This document shows positions 59,301-64,000 of a stretch of 64,000 nt of DNA, piece after piece. The stretch is from positions 1-64,000 of the forward strand of contig CAVRHV010000008.1 of assembly GCA_963721075.1 (NCBI GenBank), written 5' to 3'. This DNA comes from DATFVA01 sp963721075 (GTDB lineage Bacteria; Bacteroidota; Ignavibacteria; Ignavibacteriales; Ignavibacteriaceae). A program made the translations under genes and the position numbers. Every line of letters begins with the position of its first letter. The first letter of the stretch is position 1. The notes under the pieces are model-generated. The model was given only the letters and a program-made list of their open reading frames with translations. It had not been told where the DNA came from and ran no database searches.

Positions 59301-59560
59301 AACCGGCAACTGTAGAGGTTGGCAGAGGAGAAAGAAGAATTTTCTTCATTCATCTGCCCCAGGAGTGTACTATCAGAATTTATACTATAAGCGGAAAACT
59401 TGTAAATACCATACAGCATAACAGTACGATTTCGGACGGGCAGGAAGTCTGGGATCTTGTATCGAAGGATGGAATGGATATTGCCTTCGGGGTTTATGCA
59501 TTTCATGTCACTGCACCCGGAATTGGAGAGTACATTGGAAAATTTGCGGTAATAAAATAA
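56309..59560 (+). CDS. Large secreted surface protein with FN3-like and T9SS/FlgD-like C-terminal domains
   Basis: The 1083-residue protein has a signal peptide (LIILITVFLIYPCLVFGQ). The N-terminal half is rich in Trp, Asp and Gly (ATVYYNFGEVADWENEPS, DDDEDRQYLLEHNF, PDDNIDNDQDGPTDEKRD) and has calcium-binding-like acidic loops. A fibronectin type III-like region follows at about residues 545-670 (PEKPILTAVPGDHKVTLYWD, GYRVYRSTEP, YYYAVAAYDKGFE). The end (RIYTISGKLVNTIQHNS to GKFAVIK) is a FlgD/T9SS-like sorting domain. Proteins of this type commonly follow TonB receptors and precede PorV-like proteins in this phylum; the function is unknown but likely surface binding of a substrate. Confidence 0.8.
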   Translation: MLLKRINTSLIILITVFLIYPCLVFGQRIVDKNKGDHNQTKKGFMDGNLAATVYYNFGEVADWENEPSRSGVWPKGTNHTYVDGVAIIVQAEAQDPAGNLIHPLETNYYEFTRYDPSTGVTYGWWPLPGYSNPYNSSPARSDDASTWPTTWPDRPADWNNSWNGFFGKGVFNADVETYFVFDDDEDRQYLLEHNFHPDADDPTRGGLGMQVRARGFQWSQVLAEDAIFWYYEITNMGTYDYPKTLFAQYVDWGIGGHDNSSNNAGDYNELLDISYAWSTVPFGSPGNWTPVGYAGYAFLESPGVPDDNIDNDQDGPTDEKRDNLAVNFINSPDQDPFLRNPLQDTLKFSAFYGYSWRPHWDADENANWRSFFDLNENGVWDEGEALRDDVGTDGIGPYDEGYTGPDPDGTEGNGRPDQGEPNFGVLDKDESDQLGLTGFAIYPVHQYELDNDEENWQVLSALPSPHGQILENVNLANYFSSYLFSMNGRNTYSAITGQNEETGETERFSMSMIFGINTSDIFRRKKTVQQIYNANYRFAKPPEKPILTAVPGDHKVTLYWDDRAEKTFDEFYQRINFEGYRVYRSTEPNFLEDKIITDAYGKPIYRSPIAQFDLVDGVTGLHPIDVNGAKFYLGDDSGLKHSFIDTTVQNGQTYYYAVAAYDKGFETVTIEGNFEGIPPSETTTILKKDISGNITTDINTAVVTPRAPAAGYIAPEIQSFEGSGPGTGKISISILNPDSIKNNNTYRLEFYDNAPYHNSAHPDYSVINAVTNDTLLNKKNIKGVNEQSPVLDGFTIDIKSDTVVSIDYDKSDWKSGNSNYVVQLGFDSRFAPAYSGKKINYPADYEITFTEPGQGDLSFPATSFSNPIQSNIIVKNVTENNEHFQFIFRDQNHDELFNAGDAIFFVFGDSLGAPATGFSNLHVSWSVTLFKDTSIAEEDQKPPQPGDVYSFVNTKPFRDGEFYEFKTKAQGLDKSQAAKDLANIAVVPNPYVGAASWEPATVEVGRGERRIFFIHLPQECTIRIYTISGKLVNTIQHNSTISDGQEVWDLVSKDGMDIAFGVYAFHVTAPGIGEYIGKFAVIK

Positions 59561-59593
59561 TGAGATCTTTCAAATTTATTGCAAGAGGATGCC

Positions 59594-60631
59594 ATGCGTA
59601 ATCTGTCTCATTTAACAATGATTTTAATAGCGCTGATTTGTTTATTCAGCGAAAGGGATATCTATTCCCAAAATGTTTCAAAGACCGGTACCACTGCAGC
59701 TGCATTCCTTGAGATAGGGGTTGGAGCTGCGGCGAACGGAATGGGCGGTGCATTCGTCGGCCGTGCTGATGACGCTTCAGCGCTTTACTGGAATGTCGCG
59801 GGTATTGCCTCCAGATCCCGCAACGAAGTAGTGCTGGTTCATACGAACTGGATTGCAGATACCAGGTTTGATTTTGCAGGTTTGGTTCTGAATCTGGGTG
59901 ACTTCGGAAATATCGGGTTGAGCTTTACATCGCTATCTATGTCTGACATGAAGGTGAGAACTGTCCAACAGCCGGAGGGAACTGGGGAATATTTCAGTGC
60001 CGGTGATATTGCAGTCGGGCTTTCATATGCAAGATATCTTACCGACAGATTTTCGGTAGGTCTTACAGCAAAATATATTCAGCAGTCTATCTGGCATATG
60101 AATGCTACCGCTTTTGCGATCGATGCAGGAACCATTTTCAGAACCGATCTTCTTGGCGGTCTAACCATAGGAGCCGTACTGTCAAATTTTGGAACACCTA
60201 TGCGCATGCAGGGCAGGGATGCAAGATATTTTATCAGGGTTGATGAAACGAAGCAGGGATCGAACGACAATATACCTGTGAATATAGATCTTGATTCCTG
60301 GGATCTTCCGCTCTATTTCCAGATTGGTGTTTCTACACCTGTATTAAATGAAGATGATTATAAAATGTATGTATCTGCTGATGCCCTTGTTCCGAATAAC
60401 GACTACCAGAGCCTGAATGTGGGCGCGGAATTTACCTTTATGGATATTTTATCTCTTCGGGGCGGGTATAATTCTTTGTTCCTGAAAGATTCTGAAGGAG
60501 GTTTATCGCTCGGGGTAGGAGTAAATTCGCAGATGCTTTTGAGTGTAGCCACCGTTTATTTCGATTATGCTTTCAGAGATTTCGGACGACTCGATAATGT
60601 ACATAATTTTTCAATCGGAATAAGGTTTTAA
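59594..60631 (+). CDS. PorV/PorQ-family outer-membrane protein
   Basis: The 345-residue protein has a signal peptide and the family opening TTAAAFLEIGVGAAANGMGG with AFVGRADDASALYWNVAGIA, followed by a FadL-like beta barrel (GNIGLSFTSLSMSDMKVRTV, FSVGLTAKYIQQSIWHMN) and a C-terminal aromatic (IGIRF). PorV shuttles T9SS cargo to its attachment point; PorQ-like members have related tasks. Here it follows two T9SS-related surface proteins, so it may serve them. A TTG at 59579 opens the ORF, but AAGAGG before ATG 59594 is a better start. Confidence 0.88.
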   Translation: MRNLSHLTMILIALICLFSERDIYSQNVSKTGTTAAAFLEIGVGAAANGMGGAFVGRADDASALYWNVAGIASRSRNEVVLVHTNWIADTRFDFAGLVLNLGDFGNIGLSFTSLSMSDMKVRTVQQPEGTGEYFSAGDIAVGLSYARYLTDRFSVGLTAKYIQQSIWHMNATAFAIDAGTIFRTDLLGGLTIGAVLSNFGTPMRMQGRDARYFIRVDETKQGSNDNIPVNIDLDSWDLPLYFQIGVSTPVLNEDDYKMYVSADALVPNNDYQSLNVGAEFTFMDILSLRGGYNSLFLKDSEGGLSLGVGVNSQMLLSVATVYFDYAFRDFGRLDNVHNFSIGIRF

Positions 60632-60662
60632 TCCGGATTCTATTTTCACGTAAGTTCTCGAT

Positions 60663-62183
60663 ATGAAAACGAAAATTTTCTTACTCCTGATTTTTCTGTG
60701 TAACGCGGTTTTTATATGTGCTCAGGATCTGTTTCTTGAATCAAAACAGGATAGCGTTGGTAAGGAGGATATTGTAGCGCAGGTTGATACAATTAAGATA
60801 ACTGCAGAGGAGTTTTATTATTCTTACGAGTTTGGTCCGGCCTTTCCTAAAAGAGAAAAGAATTCAAAGTCTGTTCATTTAAAATATCTTATTAATGAAA
60901 AACTTCTTGCACTGGAAGGCTATAAAACCGGTGTAATGGAGCAGAATGACGTACAGGGTATGTATAATGACTATAAAGCGGATCTGGCTTCCGAGGAAAT
61001 GTTCAGACAGGAAATTCTTCCGGATGTTAAGATCACTAAGGATGAAATAGACAGGGTCACTGAAAAAAAGCTTATAGAATATGATATAAGATGGCTCTAT
61101 AGCCGCGATGAAAATTCCGCGGCAGGTCTGCTGAAGAAATTAAAAAATGGGGCATCATTTGATTCATTATTCAACGGGCAGCTCAATGATTCTGTTTTTA
61201 TTAACGACAGGAAGATGACCGGCACTTTATATGATATATATATGAAGAATCCTCTTCTCGCCGGCATCCTCGATACTCTGCAGGCCGGAATTATTCCTCC
61301 TCCGATTCATACTGATGACGGATGGTATATTATAAAGGTTGATAATATTCAGAGAAGTCTTATCAATGGCGAAGCTGAAATTAATAAACTGAGGTCGGAA
61401 TCTGAAGAGGGAATTAAGAAAAGTAAAATGGGGATAAAGTCGGATGAATTCATTAAAGGTCTTTTCGATAAAGAAAATCCGGTAATTAAGCGTGATGCAT
61501 TTAATCTGTTAAGATCCTACCTGGGAAAATTTGTACTGCCGTCTGAGAAGTATCAGGAATGGGGACTCGAGGGAAAACTGGATTCAGCTTTGTCGGCATT
61601 GGGTCTCAAACGAGGCGACAAATATCCAGGAATAATACTGGTCACAGGATCGGTTTATGAATATTCGCTGGACGATTTTATTGAATGGTACAGGGACAGG
61701 TCGGAGTATATTAAGTTTTCCGAAGATGATTTAAACAGTTTCTCATATTCTCTGGAAAATCTGGTCTGGATTATGGCGAGAGACAGGATGCTGGCAAAGA
61801 CAGCGGAGAATAAAGGCTATACTAAATCTCCCTGGGTCAAAAAACAGACATCCTGGTGGAGAGATAAGATAGCATATAGTGCTTACCGGAACAAACTGGA
61901 AAAATCTATTGCTCTTAACTCAGATGAAATTAAGTTGATAAAGGAGAATAAAAAATCAAAATCAGATATTATGAGTGAAGAGCTTTCGAAGAAAGTACTT
62001 CATAAGGTCCTTCAGCTCAGACAGGAGCATAAGGTTATTATTAACAAAGACATACTTGATAAAATTAAGGTCTCATCTGAAAACGACAGGAAAGCCATCG
62101 ACATTTATTTTATTAAAAGAGGCAACTTGATACCAAGAACATTGTATCCCTCTATAGATAATGACTGGATCAGCTGGGAATAA
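60663..62183 (+). CDS. Periplasmic peptidyl-prolyl isomerase-like protein (SurA/PrsA type)
   Basis: The 506-residue protein has a signal peptide (IFLLLIFLCNAVFICAQ), a SurA-N-like helical region (AEEFYYSYEF, LKYLINEKLLALEGYKTGV) and a parvulin-like domain at about residues 130-235 (YDIRWLYSRDENSAAGLLKK to DDGWYIIKVDNIQ). The rest is helical. Parvulins fold outer-membrane proteins. In this domain the usual FxxxAxxxS signature is reduced (NGASFDSLF), so activity may be weak or lost and a holdase role is possible. It lies in the surface-uptake operon, where it may help the TonB receptor and PorV-like protein fold. Confidence 0.75.
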   Translation: MKTKIFLLLIFLCNAVFICAQDLFLESKQDSVGKEDIVAQVDTIKITAEEFYYSYEFGPAFPKREKNSKSVHLKYLINEKLLALEGYKTGVMEQNDVQGMYNDYKADLASEEMFRQEILPDVKITKDEIDRVTEKKLIEYDIRWLYSRDENSAAGLLKKLKNGASFDSLFNGQLNDSVFINDRKMTGTLYDIYMKNPLLAGILDTLQAGIIPPPIHTDDGWYIIKVDNIQRSLINGEAEINKLRSESEEGIKKSKMGIKSDEFIKGLFDKENPVIKRDAFNLLRSYLGKFVLPSEKYQEWGLEGKLDSALSALGLKRGDKYPGIILVTGSVYEYSLDDFIEWYRDRSEYIKFSEDDLNSFSYSLENLVWIMARDRMLAKTAENKGYTKSPWVKKQTSWWRDKIAYSAYRNKLEKSIALNSDEIKLIKENKKSKSDIMSEELSKKVLHKVLQLRQEHKVIINKDILDKIKVSSENDRKAIDIYFIKRGNLIPRTLYPSIDNDWISWE

Positions 62184-62186
62184 TTA

Positions 62187-63473
62187 ATGAAGATCCCCTT
62201 AATTATAATTTTTAGTCTGGTTCTGCTCTCTTTGAATAGCTGCAGCAGCGATAAAAAAAATGAAAATCGCCTTCTTTACTGGTGTTCTAATAACTCAGAT
62301 GAAATAAGTTTTGCAAAGGTACGTACTGCAGAATGGAACAGCGGCAGACCTGAACTCCCTGTTAAATTTCAGCCTGTTCCTGAGGGACGATCAAGTGAAG
62401 AGATCATTCTTGCTGCGGTTGTGGGCAATACTACTCCGGATATTTATTCTAATATGTGGCAGGGGGATGTTGAAGCCTATGCCCAGGCAGGTGTACTGGT
62501 CGCACTCGATACCCTGGCAGGCTTCATGGATTTTATGTACAGCAGATGTGATAGTTCTGTGATTGAAGAAATCACTTCACAGGATGGACATATATACCAG
62601 ATTCCGTGGAAAATAAATCCTATCATGCTTATATATAATGTTAATATAATTAACAACCTCGGATTGAAAAATCCTCCGCAAACCTATGATCAGTTCTTTG
62701 ACGCATCAAAGAAATTTCAGAAGGACATCAATGGCGACGGTTATGTTGACAGGTGGTTCGGATACTCGGAGGTACTTGTTACCTGGTGGCAGAGATTTTT
62801 TGATTTTTATCCCCTTTATCTTGGCGCTTCCGGCGGAGCACCTCTGGTTAAAGATGATAAAGCTGTTTTTGATAATAAATATGCGGTTGAAGTATTCAGG
62901 TTTCTTCAGACTTTATATAAGAAAAAATACTTTGCAAAAGAACAACTGTCAGCCAGGCAGGATCCTTTTTTGTCGGGCGTAATTGCCTCACGTTTTACCG
63001 GACCCTGGGAAATCGCTCACGCCGAAAAATATAAACCTGAAGGGTTTATTTATGATTACACAACTCTGCCTGTGCCCGATGACCATAAAGGTCCTGTCTA
63101 TACATACGGCGATCCGAAGAACATTGTAATCTTTAAAAGCTGTAAAGATCCGGCGGCTGCATGGGATTATATTAAAACACTGATAAATAAAGAAGGGGAT
63201 TTGAAGCTCCTGGAATTAACCAACCAGCTTCCCAGGCGTAAGGATCTGGAGAAAGATCCTTTTTTCAGCAGCTATTTCAGTAAAAATCCAAAGATGAAAG
63301 TATTTGCGGAAGAGGCAAGGTACGTAAAAGGCACAGATGCATCGCCCGTACTGAAAGAAGTTTTCGATTTAATCTCACAGGAATATGAAGCGTGTGTCGT
63401 TTACGGTCAGAAGACTCCTGAACAGGCGGTCAAAGATGCCGCTGATGCAGTAAATTTATTGTTTATAAAATAA
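62187..63473 (+). CDS. ABC transporter sugar-binding lipoprotein (extracellular solute-binding family 1)
   Basis: A lipoprotein signal (IIFSLVLLSLNSC with lipobox LNSC) anchors the protein. The rest is a family 1 solute-binding fold: LLYWCSNNSDEISFAKVRTA, GNTTPDIYSNMWQGDVEAYA, GHIYQIPWKINPIMLIYNV, RFTGPWEIAHAEKY and NQLPRRKDL. Family 1 binders mainly carry oligosaccharides or sugar-phosphates. It is 428 residues, 4 bases behind the isomerase gene and 9 bases before a permease gene, consistent with a sugar importer. Confidence 0.92.
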   Translation: MKIPLIIIFSLVLLSLNSCSSDKKNENRLLYWCSNNSDEISFAKVRTAEWNSGRPELPVKFQPVPEGRSSEEIILAAVVGNTTPDIYSNMWQGDVEAYAQAGVLVALDTLAGFMDFMYSRCDSSVIEEITSQDGHIYQIPWKINPIMLIYNVNIINNLGLKNPPQTYDQFFDASKKFQKDINGDGYVDRWFGYSEVLVTWWQRFFDFYPLYLGASGGAPLVKDDKAVFDNKYAVEVFRFLQTLYKKKYFAKEQLSARQDPFLSGVIASRFTGPWEIAHAEKYKPEGFIYDYTTLPVPDDHKGPVYTYGDPKNIVIFKSCKDPAAAWDYIKTLINKEGDLKLLELTNQLPRRKDLEKDPFFSSYFSKNPKMKVFAEEARYVKGTDASPVLKEVFDLISQEYEACVVYGQKTPEQAVKDAADAVNLLFIK

Positions 63474-63482
63474 AATACAGGA

Positions 63483-64000
63483 ATGAGTAACAGAAAAAAA
63501 ATATTACCTTACCTGCTTGTTTCACCCTATATAATACACTTCCTGCTGTTTGTTTCGTTCCCTGTGGTCTTTTCGATAATTCTAACATTCCACAAATGGA
63601 ATATAATTTCTCCGATGGAGTATTCAGGAATTACGAATTATGTTAAATTGTTTGCCGATAAAACGTTTTTCAAATCAATCTTTAATACACTTATATTCCT
63701 CGTCATTCATATTCCATTGCAGATTATTGTTGCGCTCTTTCTTGCTGAAGTCTTAAATCAGAATATTAGACTGCGGGGACTTTTTCGGGGGGCGTTTTTC
63801 CTGCCTGTTATAGTTTCAGGTGTAGTTGTGTCAATGTTGTGGCAGCAATTATACGGCTTCGATACCGGTCTGCTTAACAGACTGCTGACATCTATAGGCC
63901 TTGATAAGGTCGGCTGGCTGATCGATCCCAAAATAGCTATGCCTTCGATTGCACTGATGGCGACATGGAAAAATGTCGGGCTCTATATAATTTTATTCCT
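63483..64000 (+). CDS. ABC transporter sugar permease, MalF/UgpA type (partial)
   Basis: An ATG at 63483 opens a frame with no stop before the right edge. Helical segments (PYLLVSPYIIHFLLFVSFPV, SIFNTLIFLVIHIPLQIIVA, GAFFLPVIVSGVVVSMLWQQ) and motifs WNIISPMEYSGITNYVKLF and LRGLFRGAFFLPVI are typical of the first permease of carbohydrate importers. The EAA loop would lie past the edge. It works with the upstream binding protein; a second permease and an ATPase are expected further right or elsewhere. Confidence 0.93.
   Translation, partial: MSNRKKILPYLLVSPYIIHFLLFVSFPVVFSIILTFHKWNIISPMEYSGITNYVKLFADKTFFKSIFNTLIFLVIHIPLQIIVALFLAEVLNQNIRLRGLFRGAFFLPVIVSGVVVSMLWQQLYGFDTGLLNRLLTSIGLDKVGWLIDPKIAMPSIALMATWKNVGLYIILF

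Noticed and set aside
1..64000. tRNA, rRNA, IS elements, prophage or integrase genes
   Set aside because: Gaps between genes were read for tRNA-like folds, terminal inverted repeats and transposase motifs; none was convincing.

Overview
The window looks like a chromosomal contig from a Gram-negative member of the Ignavibacteria / Bacteroidota-Chlorobi group. The main evidence is a set of secreted proteins ending in the type IX secretion (T9SS) sorting domain, with the motif QNYPNPFNP near the start of the domain and a short basic C-terminus. A PorV/PorQ-like protein, a carboxypeptidase-regulatory-domain TonB receptor and moderate-to-low GC agree with this. No rRNA, tRNA, CRISPR array or IS element was recognised.

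Layout. (1) 1-7.97 kb, minus strand: a hybrid NRPS/PKS (A-PCP-KS-AT-ACP, then class III aminotransferase and the first residues of a C domain) running off the left edge, its Sfp-type phosphopantetheinyl transferase and a small membrane protein. (2) 8.1-10.8 kb: two OmpA-type envelope proteins. (3) 11.2-13.1 kb: a pentaheme cytochrome with a T9SS domain. (4) 13.4-16.7 kb: a two-gene operon of an unknown protein and an SNF2-like ATPase with an Mrr-like C-terminus. (5) 16.8-22.1 kb: a stress-type cluster of phosphoribosyltransferase, erythromycin esterase family protein, coiled-coil protein, PEP synthase and DUF2127 membrane protein. (6) 22.4-30.2 kb: a sigma-54 response regulator, a sensor kinase with a periplasmic CXXCH motif, a lone receiver protein and two paralogous nonaheme T9SS cytochromes. 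(7) 30.2-35.8 kb: nitroreductase, a small coiled-coil protein and a TetR-EmrA-EmrB-TolC efflux operon. (8) 36.2-46.3 kb: HAD phosphatase, cytochrome bd oxidase, an NfnA/NfnB pair with truncated NfnB, Nudix, a Crp/Fnr regulator and a nitric-oxide-reductase cluster. (9) 46.4-64 kb: an IMPase, then a probable carbohydrate-uptake region: LacI regulator with its operator, Zn-dehydrogenase, an internally duplicated T9SS protein, two HTH proteins resembling DUF1670, TonB receptor, large surface protein, PorV-like protein, PPIase and ABC sugar importer (cut by the right edge).

Physiology suggested: a facultative respirer with a high-affinity oxidase, NO detoxification, surface multiheme cytochromes that may carry electrons outside the cell, and outer-membrane uptake of glycans.

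Quality warning: sixteen places between 1.7 and 44.5 kb show a one-base frameshift that splits an otherwise full-length gene. Fourteen are one extra base and two are one missing base, mostly in short homopolymers. In nearly every case, undoing the shift restores a protein of family-typical length, so these read as uncorrected sequencing indels. I annotate such genes as single CDSs and give the site of each shift. None was seen from 46.4 kb to the right end.
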